Positions 45,715 through 54,054 of a DNA stretch of 64,000 nt are shown one piece after another. Where the stretch lies: positions 310,001 through 374,000 of the forward strand of contig NZ_BAABRO010000002.1 in the NCBI RefSeq assembly GCF_039545035.1, in the 5' to 3' direction. Origin of the DNA: Novipirellula caenicola. GTDB taxonomy: Bacteria > Planctomycetota > Planctomycetia > Pirellulales > Pirellulaceae. The notes below the pieces were generated by a model. That model worked only from the letters and a program-made list of their open reading frames with translations. It made no database searches and was not told the DNA's origin. Every line of letters starts with the position of its first letter. Within the stretch, counting starts at the first letter, position 1. The position numbers and the translations under genes were made by a program.

Positions 45715-46592
45715 ACCGCATTGATTGATGTCTCCCACGGTGGCGGTGCGCCGACGACTCGGCTTGAGCGGGCTGTGGATTGAATCAAAATGGGATTTGC
45801 CTTGCCGCGCCGTGGACCGTAACGCTTTGCTCAATCAAGTTGGGTCGCGTCTGCGGCGTAAGCCGTCCAAATGCAAAGAGTCAAACGTTCGACATTTACC
45901 GCGCCGCTCCGTTAAAAATCACCGTACTAGGCACTGTCTGAGAACGCATCCGAGGCAGAAACTTGGTAGCGGAACTCGTGAAGCATTTCGATTTCCCTAT
46001 GGGTGATGCCATGCTGGTGAAAGCCGTTGACGGCTTGTTGATTTAGTCGTACGACGGACTTCCTAGTCCGTCGAATACATGATTGACGGACTAGGAAGTC
46101 CATCATACACCCCTTGCCGCAGGAAACTTCACTAAATCAACAAGCGTGTAGAATTTCGATTTCCCAATGGGTTATGCCATACTGCCGAAAGTCTTGACGA
46201 CTTCCGCTACGGTTTTCAGACGGAGCCTAGTGCCAAAGTAGGTCGAAGCCAGCAAAATCGACATTTTGTTTGTAAGGAAGGTGCCGTTTCGCCGTCCCTC
46301 CGGCAAAGCCAACGTCAAAAGTTCGACGTCGGTGGCGGACCAACCGGTCGCCGCAGCCATTACTCACCGAGAAACAACGTCATGAGAAACAACGTCGTCG
46401 GCGAAACGAACGATGCGACAAACATTCGGGCAGAGGACGGAAATTGACTTTGATCCATAGCGTGGCTAGATTATTCACTTCGTCATCGATGTTCGCATTC
46501 GAAGATACCTGCCGTTATTGTTTTGCCTGCACTCCAGTCCGACGCCCTCTTTGTGACGCGGGCGATCGTTTGAAAGAAGAACGGAACGTATC
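45715..46592. other. Repeat-bearing intergenic region upstream of pstS
   Basis: No gene is supported. About 45800-45930 looks like a decayed element H (gtcaaacgttcgacatttaccgc, ccgctccgttaaaaatcacc). A module-A remnant lies at about 45964-45992, element G at 46032-46145 and a module-A variant hairpin (GAAAGTCTTGACGACTTCC) at about 46187-46207. A 13-base direct repeat, gagaaacaacgtc, occurs at 46369 and 46384. No clear Pho box was seen. Confidence 0.6.
46032..46145. mobile_element. Element G, 114-bp MITE-like element (copy 3)
   Basis: It has terminal repeats GGCTTGTTGATTTAG/CTAAATCAACAAGC, an inner palindromic core GACTTCCTAGTCCGTC with its complement, and the cttgccgcaggaaacttcac segment on the right. 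It lies in the same orientation as copy 1. A module-A-like half flanks each side (gccgttgac at left, gtgtagaatttcg at right). Confidence 0.85.
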
Positions 46593-47438
46593 GTGAACAC
46601 GAAGGGGCGGCGAAGACGAACATCGATTTTCTGTCTGGGAGCCATCGCGTGGCTGACGATGGCGTCATGTTCGCTTAACCGCAGCCGCGACGGCCAGAAT
46701 CAAATTAGTCTGTCGGGCTCGAGCACCATTGCACCTTTGGCGGCGGAGATCGGCAAACGGTTCGAATCACGTCACCCGAACGTCCGAGTGGACGTCCAAA
46801 GCGGCGGCTCCTCACGAGGCATTGCCGACACTCGCCGTGAACTTGTTGATATTGGGATGGTGTCACGCGAGCTGAAGTCGGAAGAGCAGGATTTGATTTC
46901 CGTTGCGATTGCCCTGGATGGCGTCGCCGTGATTGTCCATCGCGACAATCCGATCACCTCACTTACCGACAACCAAATTGCCGCGATCTACACCGGAGAC
47001 ATCGAAGATTGGCGTGACGTAGGAGGCGAACCGGGGCCGATCACGGTTGTCAACAAAGCCGAAGGACGATCGACACTCGAGTTGTTTACGCAATACATTC
47101 AAGTCGACCATCGTCGTATCCGAGCCGACATCGTGATTGGAGACAACGAGCAAGGCATCAAGACCGTGGCGGGCAACCCGCGTGCGATCGGCTACGTTTC
47201 GATTGGCACTGCGGAATACGATGCCGCCGCTGGCGTGGCAATCAAACTGTTGCCAATGAACGGGGTGGCGGCGAACATCGAGAATGTTCGCAACGGCAGC
47301 TTTCCGCTGGCACGCCCCCTGAATCTTGTCCTCAAACAACCTCCGGCGGGACGCGTTGCCGCGTTCATTGAATTTGCAAAATCGGATGAAGTCCATGACA
47401 TCATCAAGGAGCAATACTTTGTTCCCTTGGTCCCGTGA
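46593..47438 (+). CDS. pstS: Phosphate-type ABC transporter substrate-binding lipoprotein
   Basis: A 281-residue PstS-type binding protein. Its lipoprotein leader ends in the lipobox MASC (about 25-28). The mature domain begins with ISLSGSSTIAPLAAEIGKRF, the phosphate-loop pattern. Also visible are VQSGGSSRGIADTRRELVDI and VNKAEGRSTLELF, and the chain ends in KEQYFVPLV. It would capture phosphate in the periplasm and deliver it to PstC-PstA. The start is GTG. It overlaps the following pstC gene by about 44 bases, so the two are translationally linked. A related anion cannot be excluded, since this cluster type also occurs for other oxyanions. Confidence 0.9.
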   Translation: MNTKGRRRRTSIFCLGAIAWLTMASCSLNRSRDGQNQISLSGSSTIAPLAAEIGKRFESRHPNVRVDVQSGGSSRGIADTRRELVDIGMVSRELKSEEQDLISVAIALDGVAVIVHRDNPITSLTDNQIAAIYTGDIEDWRDVGGEPGPITVVNKAEGRSTLELFTQYIQVDHRRIRADIVIGDNEQGIKTVAGNPRAIGYVSIGTAEYDAAAGVAIKLLPMNGVAANIENVRNGSFPLARPLNLVLKQPPAGRVAAFIEFAKSDEVHDIIKEQYFVPLVP

Positions 47439-48285
47439 TGCATCGCTGGCGTGGTTTCTACGTGGATGTGGAATGATCACCGGCACCATCGTGTTGCTGA
47501 TCCTACTGTTTCTGTTGCTGGAATCCTCCGTTGCATTTCGCGAAGTTGGACTGACACGATTTTTCACGGACGCATCGTGGCATCCGTCGGGTGGCGCTTC
47601 GCAGGGAACGTTCAATTTGGTGCCAATGTTGGCAGCCACGTTGCTGAGCACCGTCGTCGCCGTCGCGTTGGCCACGCCGCTGGGGATCGGATCGGCGATG
47701 TTCGCCCATTTCTATGCTCCTCGGCCCTTGGGCCATGCGTATGGAAAAGTCATCGAACTGTTGGCGGGGATTCCCTCGGTCGTGTACGGCTTGTGGGGAC
47801 TTATCGTGTTGGTGCCGCTGGTCGCCCGAGTGCAACCACCTGGTGCGAGTTTGTTTACCGCCATCGTGGTGCTCACGATCATGATCCTGCCGACAATCGC
47901 CTTGTTGGCGGGTGCCGCGTTTGAGAATTTGCCGGCCGAGTACTTGCAAGCCTCGGCGGCACTGGGGCTCTCGCGAGGCCGAACCGTATTGAGTGTCGTT
48001 TTGCCAGCGACCCGTTCGGGGCTTGCGACTGCGATATTACTGGGTACCGGCCGCGCGATCGGCGAGACGATGGCGGTGTTGATGGTCGCCGGAAACGTCG
48101 TACAACATCCAACGGGCCTGTTCCAACCGGTCCGCACGCTGACCGCCAACATCGCACTCGAGATGGCGTACGCCATGGCAGACCATCGATCCGCCTTGTT
48201 CGTGTGCGGATTGCTGTTGATGGTATTGGTGATCGTGTTAGTGGGCGCCGCAGAATGGGTTAGCCAGGGGCGGATTCATGGTTAA
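47395..48285 (+). CDS. pstC: Phosphate ABC transporter permease PstC
   Basis: A 296-residue inner-membrane permease with six hydrophobic segments. The first is GMITGTIVLLILLFLLLES. The cytoplasmic EAA-type loop near GIPSVVYGLWGLIVLVPLV and ASAALGLSRGRTVLSVVLPA marks the ATPase contact. GRAIGETMAVLMVAGN is typical of PstC. The start is uncertain: 47386, 47395 and 47473 are all in frame, and the first two overlap pstS. It forms the channel with PstA. It overlaps pstA by 8 bases. Confidence 0.92.
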   Translation: MTSSRSNTLFPWSRDASLAWFLRGCGMITGTIVLLILLFLLLESSVAFREVGLTRFFTDASWHPSGGASQGTFNLVPMLAATLLSTVVAVALATPLGIGSAMFAHFYAPRPLGHAYGKVIELLAGIPSVVYGLWGLIVLVPLVARVQPPGASLFTAIVVLTIMILPTIALLAGAAFENLPAEYLQASAALGLSRGRTVLSVVLPATRSGLATAILLGTGRAIGETMAVLMVAGNVVQHPTGLFQPVRTLTANIALEMAYAMADHRSALFVCGLLLMVLVIVLVGAAEWVSQGRIHG

Positions 48286-49204
48286 ACCGACATCACTTCG
48301 CACCGACGACGTGGTCGACGTCACTCAAGTGGCGACAGTGAACCAACACGGATTGACCACCACGGCGGCGGCGATCGACCGGGCCATGACGATCCTCGTT
48401 TGGGCGATCGCAGCGATTGTCACCAGCTTGTTTGTATGGATTTTATTGGACGTCATTATCGCGGGTTTGCCCGCGATTTCGTGGCAGTTTCTGACTGAAT
48501 CGCCTGATAACGCCGGTCGTGATGGCGGCATTGCTCCGATCATCCAATCGACGTTGTTGGTATTGGCGGTGACAATGATGGTCTCGTTGCCGTTGGGGGT
48601 CGGAACGGCAATCATGCTCAGCGAACTAACGGCGACCGAGAGTGTGTTCGCACGTTTGGTCCGCCGCAGCTTGGATGTTTTAGCAGGCGTTCCCTCGATC
48701 GTGTTTGGGCTGTTTGGAAACGCGTTCTTCTGCATCTATCTTGGCTTGGGGTTTTCAATCCTGTCGGGCGGATTGACGTTGTCGTGCATGGTGTTGCCGA
48801 TCTTGATCCGGTCGACCGAGGAAGGATTTCGCTCGGTTCCGCCCGAGTACCGACTCGGTGCTGCCGCACTCGGATTGTCGCGGACGGCGACGCTATGGCA
48901 ATTGCTATTGCCCGCGGCGGTCCCCGGAATCGTGGTCGGTTTGGTGCTGGGAATCGGCCGAGCGCTCGCAGAAACCGCAGCAATACTTTTCACCAGCGGG
49001 TATGTGGACCGGACACCTCAATCGCTGTTCGACTCGGGTCGCGTATTGTCAGTGCATATCTTTGATTTATCGATGAATGTGGCCGGTGGAGACCGACACG
49101 CCTATGGATCGGCGCTGGTGCTGATCGCCATCTTGTTACTCATCAATGCGTCTGCCACCTGGACCGCTAAACGATGGTTACACCGCAGGATCACGACGTT
49201 ATGA
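48278..49204 (+). CDS. pstA: Phosphate ABC transporter permease PstA
   Basis: A 308-residue permease, partner of PstC. A cytosolic N-terminal stretch of about 35 residues precedes six membrane segments. Family landmarks are GGIAPIIQSTLLVLAVTMMV, GVPSIVFGLFGNAFF, the EAA loop AAALGLSRTATLWQLLLPAA and GRALAETAAILFTSG. It overlaps pstC by 8 bases and pstB by 4 (ATGA), so translation is coupled along the operon. Confidence 0.93.
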   Translation: MVKPTSLRTDDVVDVTQVATVNQHGLTTTAAAIDRAMTILVWAIAAIVTSLFVWILLDVIIAGLPAISWQFLTESPDNAGRDGGIAPIIQSTLLVLAVTMMVSLPLGVGTAIMLSELTATESVFARLVRRSLDVLAGVPSIVFGLFGNAFFCIYLGLGFSILSGGLTLSCMVLPILIRSTEEGFRSVPPEYRLGAAALGLSRTATLWQLLLPAAVPGIVVGLVLGIGRALAETAAILFTSGYVDRTPQSLFDSGRVLSVHIFDLSMNVAGGDRHAYGSALVLIAILLLINASATWTAKRWLHRRITTL

Positions 49205-50085
49205 GTTCAGAGAACCCTAACCAACCCCATCGCGCCAAAGCGACGGACCGCCAGCCATGCGATCCCGCCAGCGATCCGTTTACGATCGGACCGGTGGATG
49301 TCGGGCCGCCGTGCTGTGTGCCCGAGCCATTGATCCACGTTAAAAATTTGGCGGTACATTACGGCCCCCAATGTGTACTCGATGGAATCACATTGACAAT
49401 CCACCGCGGATGTTTGACTGCGTTGATTGGGCCCTCAGGGTGTGGCAAGACGAGCTTTTTGAGCAGTTTGAATCGACTGACTGACATGATTCCCGGCTGC
49501 CGGGTCGAGGGCGAGATCACGCTCGGAGGACTCGACGTACGAGCCACCCGTGACGTGATTTCACTGCGTCGCCGCGTCGGCATGATTTTTCAGAAACCGA
49601 ATCCGTTCCCATTGTCGATTCGCAAAAACATCGAAATGCCGCTAAAGGAGCACGGCATCCGAAATCGCGCCGAGCGGGGCGAAATCCTCCAGTCGGTCTT
49701 GGAAGATGTCGGATTGTGGAGCGAGGTGAAGGATCGACTTGATGCTGCGGCGCTCTCGCTCTCAGGCGGCCAACAGCAACGTTTGTGTATCGCTCGCGCC
49801 CTCGCGTTGCGTCCCGAAGTGCTGTTGCTGGATGAACCCTGCAGCGCTCTAGACCCGCTTTCGAGCCGCGTGGTCGAAGAACTGCTGACTCGATTTCGTG
49901 GGCGTTATACCGTGGTGGTAGTCACTCACAATTTGCAGCAAGCGCGTCGGATTGCCGACTACGCTGCTTTCTTTTGGGCCACCGAGGGAACGGGATCGCT
50001 GATTGAATACGATACCGGGGAACGGATTTTCGAGACGCCGCAACAACCGTTGACGGTGGCGTACGTCAACGGAAAAGCGGGCTAA
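49201..50085 (+). CDS. pstB: Phosphate ABC transporter ATP-binding protein PstB
   Basis: A 294-residue ABC ATPase. Walker A is GPSGCGKTSF, the Q-loop region is MIFQKPNPFPLSIRKNI, the signature is LSGGQQQRLCIARALA, Walker B is VLLLDEPCSALDP and the switch His is in VVVVTHNLQQARR. The QKPNPFP sequence is diagnostic of PstB. An N-terminal extension of about 45 residues, polar and Pro-rich, is unusual. It powers PstC-PstA. No phoU follows; instead the operon is followed after 143 bases by a dehalogenase gene. Confidence 0.94.
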   Translation: MSSENPNQPHRAKATDRQPCDPASDPFTIGPVDVGPPCCVPEPLIHVKNLAVHYGPQCVLDGITLTIHRGCLTALIGPSGCGKTSFLSSLNRLTDMIPGCRVEGEITLGGLDVRATRDVISLRRRVGMIFQKPNPFPLSIRKNIEMPLKEHGIRNRAERGEILQSVLEDVGLWSEVKDRLDAAALSLSGGQQQRLCIARALALRPEVLLLDEPCSALDPLSSRVVEELLTRFRGRYTVVVVTHNLQQARRIADYAAFFWATEGTGSLIEYDTGERIFETPQQPLTVAYVNGKAG

Positions 50086-50228
50086 ACCATCCTTTCGGCG
50101 TTTCAACGGTGGCTGCCGAACGGTTGATTGCGGTCTCCGTCCATGATCGGCATGGAATTCGCGTCCTCCGTCCGATAGCCGAGCCGCTGCGTTGACGATC
50201 GTCGTCATGCTGCGCTCAGGCATTACGA

Positions 50229-51188
50229 ATGCTCACACAGGGAGAGGACGTCGTGTTTGGATCAAATCAAACGAGCCCCGTTGCCGAGTACGCAGCGACT
50301 GGCGAAATCGAGCGGGTGTACCACGAGGTACGACAAACGCTTCGGGTACGCGGCATCAATCTGATCTTTCGCACCTGGGCCGGGCACAAAGGGCTGCTGC
50401 CGATATTGTGGGATACGGTCCGTCCCAACGCCGAGACGATGATGTTCGAACAATCCTCGGATCAAATTCGTGCGGCCGCAGTGGAGCTGGCAAAGCCGCT
50501 AGGGGATCTCGGCGCGAAACAGCAAACGTCACTGGGCCCGAGCCAAGCGTTTCAATTGCACGAGATTTTAAAACTCTATCACTACATCAACCCTAAGCTG
50601 CTGTTGATTGCTTCGGCGGTACGTCAGGGACTCGATGGGGAATTGTCGATCAAACGATACTCGGCAACCGAACCGGCCGAGCGGATCGCCCCCGGTGTCC
50701 CGGCAGAGATGGCTGCACTGGAGATGGAAGACGAAAACCCGAGCGACGAACAGCTGCAGACACTCTTTAGCGACATCACAGAAACGCTTTCGCTACGCTC
50801 GATCAACAGCGACTATCGCAGCTTGGCACTTTGGCCGAATTATCTGGACGCGGTATGGCGCAACCTGAAACCCAAGGTTCAATCCCCCGCCTATACCGCC
50901 GCCGCGGATCATCTGCGAGAACGGTCGCGGCGCTTGGCATCCGAACTGCCCTATCCCGTGCCCTTGTCACGAACCCGACTAGAGGGTGAAGGAATTGATT
51001 TTGATGAGACGCTGCGGAGCTGTGAAACGTTTGAACAGCTGCTGCCGGGATTGATTCTAAATATCGCGATGTGCCTGCGAGATTGGCAACCCGATGACGC
51101 TCTACTTCAGTCGCCCTTCCCCGCGACTGCAATCTCACCAAACTCGCAAAACGACGAGCGACCTGAATTCACCGGAGGTGCAAAATGA
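50229..51188 (+). CDS. DehI-family haloacid dehalogenase
   Basis: A 319-residue protein matching the DehI (group I 2-haloacid dehalogenase) family, whose fold is two repeats of about 130 residues. The repeats are visible as VRGINLIFRTWAGHKGLLPI (about 40-59) and LRSINSDYRSLALWPNYLDA (about 189-208). The catalytic Asp of DehI (Asp189, beside Ser188) corresponds to S194-D195, and Asn114 to N121 in YHYINPKLLL. I could not place equivalents of the halide-pocket Trp34 and Phe37, so activity on haloacids is likely but not certain. A GTG at 50253 preceded by GGGAGAGG is an alternative start. The stop overlaps the next gene (ATGA). Confidence 0.85.
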   Translation: MLTQGEDVVFGSNQTSPVAEYAATGEIERVYHEVRQTLRVRGINLIFRTWAGHKGLLPILWDTVRPNAETMMFEQSSDQIRAAAVELAKPLGDLGAKQQTSLGPSQAFQLHEILKLYHYINPKLLLIASAVRQGLDGELSIKRYSATEPAERIAPGVPAEMAALEMEDENPSDEQLQTLFSDITETLSLRSINSDYRSLALWPNYLDAVWRNLKPKVQSPAYTAAADHLRERSRRLASELPYPVPLSRTRLEGEGIDFDETLRSCETFEQLLPGLILNIAMCLRDWQPDDALLQSPFPATAISPNSQNDERPEFTGGAK

Positions 51189-52051
51189 ATTGGCGTGATT
51201 ATCAAGCATTACAAAAAGTAACGAACTTGGGCGACCGCTTCGTTAGCTATGTCGATGAGGGCAGCGGAAACAACACCGACGACGATCCGGTGATCTTGCT
51301 GCATGGGATTCCCGTTTGGGGTTACCTGTGGCATCAAGTGTTGCCAGCACTGGCAACGCATCATCGTACGCTGATACCGGATTTGCTAGGCTTCGGTTTT
51401 TCCGATCGACGTGACTGCTTTGACCGCTCGATCACTTGCCAAGCGGAAATGATCGACCAATGGATGGAGAAACTGGGGATCGCCCAGGCCGCATTTGTCG
51501 CTCATGATATTGGCGGGGGCGTCGCACTGCGATTGGCAACGCTGTTTCCGCACCGAGTCTCGCGACTTTGCGTGATGAACACGGTCTGCTATGACTCGTG
51601 GCCGATTGAATTGATGCTGCAATTTGGACATCCTGGCGCCAAAAGTCTCGCTTCGGCATCAAAAACAATCACGTCGCTAGGCGTGGCACTGAAAAGCGGA
51701 TTTGCCACGTCGCCTAACAGCGAAGTGATGGATGGACTACTGGCTCCCTACCACACCGAAGTCGGCAAATTGTCATTGATCCGCAACGCCGCTGCGCTGA
51801 ACACCAACCAGACGACCGAGATCACCGATCGGTTGCACCGGATTGAGGTACCAACGTTGGTGTTGTGGGGCGAAGATGACAAGTTTCAACTGGCGAAGTA
51901 TGGGAAACGTTTGGCGACGGACATCCCCGGTGCTCAGTGGGAACCGATCGCTAACGCTCGCCACTTTGTCATGCTCGACCAACCCACTCCCGTCGCGACG
52001 CATCTACAGTCGTTCTTATCCGCAACAACCGCAGCGGTAAACTCCGTCTGA
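51185..52051 (+). CDS. Alpha/beta hydrolase with Asp nucleophile (haloalkane dehalogenase/epoxide hydrolase group)
   Basis: A 288-residue alpha/beta hydrolase. The oxyanion region is LLHGIPVWGYLW (H40-G41-x-P). The nucleophile elbow is AHDIGGG with Asp at 108, which separates dehalogenases and epoxide hydrolases from Ser esterases. The acid region is LVLWGEDDKF and the catalytic His is in NARHFVML near the end. The residue after the nucleophile is Ile, not the Trp of classical haloalkane dehalogenases or the Arg of fluoroacetate dehalogenases, so the substrate is open. The GGAGG ribosome-binding site lies inside the dehI end and the start codon overlaps its stop, so the two are strictly coupled. 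Together they suggest handling of halogenated compounds. Confidence 0.88.
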   Translation: MNWRDYQALQKVTNLGDRFVSYVDEGSGNNTDDDPVILLHGIPVWGYLWHQVLPALATHHRTLIPDLLGFGFSDRRDCFDRSITCQAEMIDQWMEKLGIAQAAFVAHDIGGGVALRLATLFPHRVSRLCVMNTVCYDSWPIELMLQFGHPGAKSLASASKTITSLGVALKSGFATSPNSEVMDGLLAPYHTEVGKLSLIRNAAALNTNQTTEITDRLHRIEVPTLVLWGEDDKFQLAKYGKRLATDIPGAQWEPIANARHFVMLDQPTPVATHLQSFLSATTAAVNSV

Positions 52052-52198
52052 ACCGCGGAATCCCAGGTAAGCGTCAGGGGTCGAGGGTCGCGATAGGGAC
52101 AGGGGCTGCGGCGGAGGACACCGGCACGGGGGTAACGGTGCAGTTCGTGAATCGGGAGGCGGTCGGTTGCGTGCTGCGCTGCCGGATCGTTTTGCCAA

Positions 52199-52216
52199 TT
52201 GGCACGCTCGTTGCTT
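52199..52216 (+). promoter_or_regulatory. Sigma-54 promoter (-24/-12) for hsp20
   Basis: TTGGCAC-GCTCG-TTGCTTT is an exact match to TGGCAC-N5-TTGC with the preferred flanking T residues. Transcription would start near 52226, about 88 bases before the hsp20 ATG. No enhancer-binding regulator is encoded nearby. Confidence 0.78.
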
Positions 52217-52313
52217 TTCTATGGCTGACGAGCGGTTTGGAGTGCCATTTTTGACAGTCACTGCCACAAGCCCTCATCCCCCACCTAACTCAATCTTTTG
52301 GAGGCTTACGATC

Positions 52314-52748
52314 ATGTTAAGTTCACATTGGCAGCCGATGGCAGACGTGAATCGGCTTCGTAGCGAATTGGACCGCTTGTTTGGTCAAGTCAGTGGTGGC
52401 AATGGTCCTTCACGACGCGGAACCTTCCCATTGGTGAACATGTGGGAAGACGACAACGCGCTGTATTTGGAAGCGGAACTGCCAGGATTTGAGATGGATG
52501 ATCTCGAGATCTACGTCACCGGTGGTAACCAGTTGTCGATTTCGGGAGAACGAAAACAGCCTGAGCACGAAGCAGGTGCATGGCATCGACAAGAACGTGG
52601 TTTTGGCAAGTTCCGACGCACGTTGGAATTGCAACAGGACGTCGATAGCGAGAACGTGTCTGCGAATTTCCGCAACGGCATTTTGACGCTGACGATGCCC
52701 AAGAGCGAAGCGGCTAAACCACGGCGTATCGAAGTGAAAGCGAACTGA
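52314..52748 (+). CDS. Small heat-shock protein (Hsp20/alpha-crystallin), first of pair
   Basis: A 144-residue ATP-independent holdase chaperone. The N-terminal helix DVNRLRSELDRLFGQV is followed by the alpha-crystallin domain: LVNMWEDDNALYLEAELPGF (start), DDLEIYVTGGNQLSISGERK, FRRTLELQQDVDSENV and FRNGILTLTMPK. The end is RRIEVKAN. GGAGG at about 52299-52303 fixes the ATG at 52314, although the frame runs further upstream. It is preceded by a sigma-54 promoter and followed 134 bases later by a paralogue. An inverted repeat (GTGACGCGG/CCGCGTCAC, 52776-52838) lies between the two. Confidence 0.95.
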   Translation: MLSSHWQPMADVNRLRSELDRLFGQVSGGNGPSRRGTFPLVNMWEDDNALYLEAELPGFEMDDLEIYVTGGNQLSISGERKQPEHEAGAWHRQERGFGKFRRTLELQQDVDSENVSANFRNGILTLTMPKSEAAKPRRIEVKAN

Positions 52749-52882
52749 TTTTCTGTCCGCTCCCTGCTTAAAAAAGTGACGCGGATGCCGGCCGCGATTC
52801 GGCACGCAGGCTAGTCGCGAAACCGCACGCCGCGTCACCCAAGCATCCCACACCCCACTCAATTTTTCAAAAGGTGATTCTA

Positions 52883-53275
52883 ATGTCCACGACCATGAGC
52901 AATGCGGATAAACAAGCCGGCGACAGCGCGAGTCCTGAACAAACCTATCAATCGACTTACGTTCCACGGTTTGACATTTGGGAAGGCGAAGAAGAACTGT
53001 TGCTGTACGGTGACTTACCGGGCGTCAGCGTCGACGATCTCGACATTCGGTTTGAAAATCGCGAGTTGACGATTCACGGAAAAGTCCCCTCGCGTCACGA
53101 AGGCGATTTTTTGGTTAGCGAATATGGCACTGGCGATTTCCATCGAACGTTTACAGTTGGTGAAAGCATCGACGCCGAGAAGATTTCGGCCGAGATGAAG
53201 CACGGCGTATTGACGTTGCGACTGCCAAAATCCGAAAAGGTGAAACCTCGCCGGATCAAAGTTCAAGCCAACTAA
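52883..53275 (+). CDS. Small heat-shock protein (Hsp20/alpha-crystallin), second of pair
   Basis: A 130-residue Hsp20 paralogue. A polar N-terminus of about 28 residues (ADKQAGDSASPEQTYQ) precedes the crystallin domain: RFDIWEGEEELLLYGDLPGV, DDLDIRFENRELTIHGKV, the FHRTFTVGESIDAEKISAEM segment and KHGVLTLRLPKSEKVKPRRI. AAGGTG before the ATG supports the start at 52883. The pair presumably forms hetero- or homo-oligomers that hold unfolded proteins. A strong terminator at 53319-53349 ends the unit. Confidence 0.95.
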   Translation: MSTTMSNADKQAGDSASPEQTYQSTYVPRFDIWEGEEELLLYGDLPGVSVDDLDIRFENRELTIHGKVPSRHEGDFLVSEYGTGDFHRTFTVGESIDAEKISAEMKHGVLTLRLPKSEKVKPRRIKVQAN

Positions 53276-53318
53276 AAACCGCGTGCAATTGGCTTCTCGC
53301 CTGTCCACCAACGAATCG

Positions 53319-53350
53319 AGCCTGTTGAAGCCCACTTCAACAGGCTTTTC
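53319..53350 (+). terminator. Rho-independent terminator of the hsp20 pair
   Basis: A perfect 12-bp stem AGCCTGTTGAAG/CTTCAACAGGCT with loop CCCA, followed by a short T-run. Confidence 0.9.
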
Positions 53351-53469
53351 AAACCAGCAAGAAAAGAGCAAGTCCCCGTGTCGGCCCGCATTCCAAGTGG
53401 GAGCCGTGATCGGAGCCACGCTCGGCTCATTAACGCGGTAACGGTTGCCGCGACGATCACCCCCAGCGT

Positions 53470-53499
53470 CACGCTAACGGCTTGGAAAGCCGTGCGACT
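53470..53499 (+). repeat. Isolated module C hairpin
   Basis: The variant aCGGCTT-GGA-AAGCCGt followed by gcgac, as in the 43-44 kb array, stands here alone. It lies downstream of the hsp20 terminator. Confidence 0.75.
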
Positions 53500-53571
53500 A
53501 CCCAGGGGGCATCATGCCATGCGGCATGAATCCGTTGCCTCGACTGGAATGTCAACGAGGAGGTCGATTGA

Positions 53572-53991
53572 CTATGGCGTGATCGCTTGAAAGAAGTTGT
53601 AGATCGGGCGTCCGGGCACGTAGACTTTTGGACGCACGACCACCGGCGATACCGCGACCGGAGCGGGTGCGACAGGTGCGACATAGGCAGCCGATGAGGC
53701 GGGAACCGCAGGCGAGTACGAGACCACCGGCGCGACCGACGGAGTGTCGTAGAGCGTCGGTCGCTGTACCACCACGGGCGCCGTCACGCTCGGTGCCACG
53801 GGAACGGCATAGCCGCTCGTATACGCGGGTCTGGCAACCACGACAGGTGCCGAAACGACAGGTGCAGTCACCACGGGTGTCGCCGCGACGGGCTGGACCA
53901 CGGGACGGTACAAAATCACGTCTTGGGCAATCGCACTGCCCGTAATCAGAAAAAGACAAACCATCAACGGGGCGACCATTCGTGTATGCAT
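53572..53991 (-). CDS. Secreted Val/Ala/Pro-rich protein
   Basis: A 139-residue exported protein. The signal peptide MVAPLMVCLFLITGSAIA is followed by a low-complexity V/A/P-rich body (PVVTAPVVSAPVVVARPAYT) and a conserved-looking end VVRPKVYVPGRPIYNFFQAI. The C-terminal RPKVYVPG-P pattern recurs in small planctomycete secreted proteins (from recall). No enzyme motif is seen; a cell-wall or matrix role is possible. A near-consensus sigma-54 promoter lies upstream at 54055-54073. Confidence 0.85.
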   Translation of the reverse strand: MHTRMVAPLMVCLFLITGSAIAQDVILYRPVVQPVAATPVVTAPVVSAPVVVARPAYTSGYAVPVAPSVTAPVVVQRPTLYDTPSVAPVVSYSPAVPASSAAYVAPVAPAPVAVSPVVVRPKVYVPGRPIYNFFQAITP

Positions 53992-54054
53992 TTTTGGTTA
54001 TCTCTCAATAAGGGGTTGGATCACTAAATTTGCCAGCAAGCGAGAGTCAAACGG

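Noticed and set aside
46172-46360. 62-codon minus-strand open frame (MAAATGWSATDVELLTLALP)
   Set aside because: There is no ribosome-binding site. Its 3' end runs into a module-A variant. It could be a decayed fragment of a repeated gene, but nothing supports expression.
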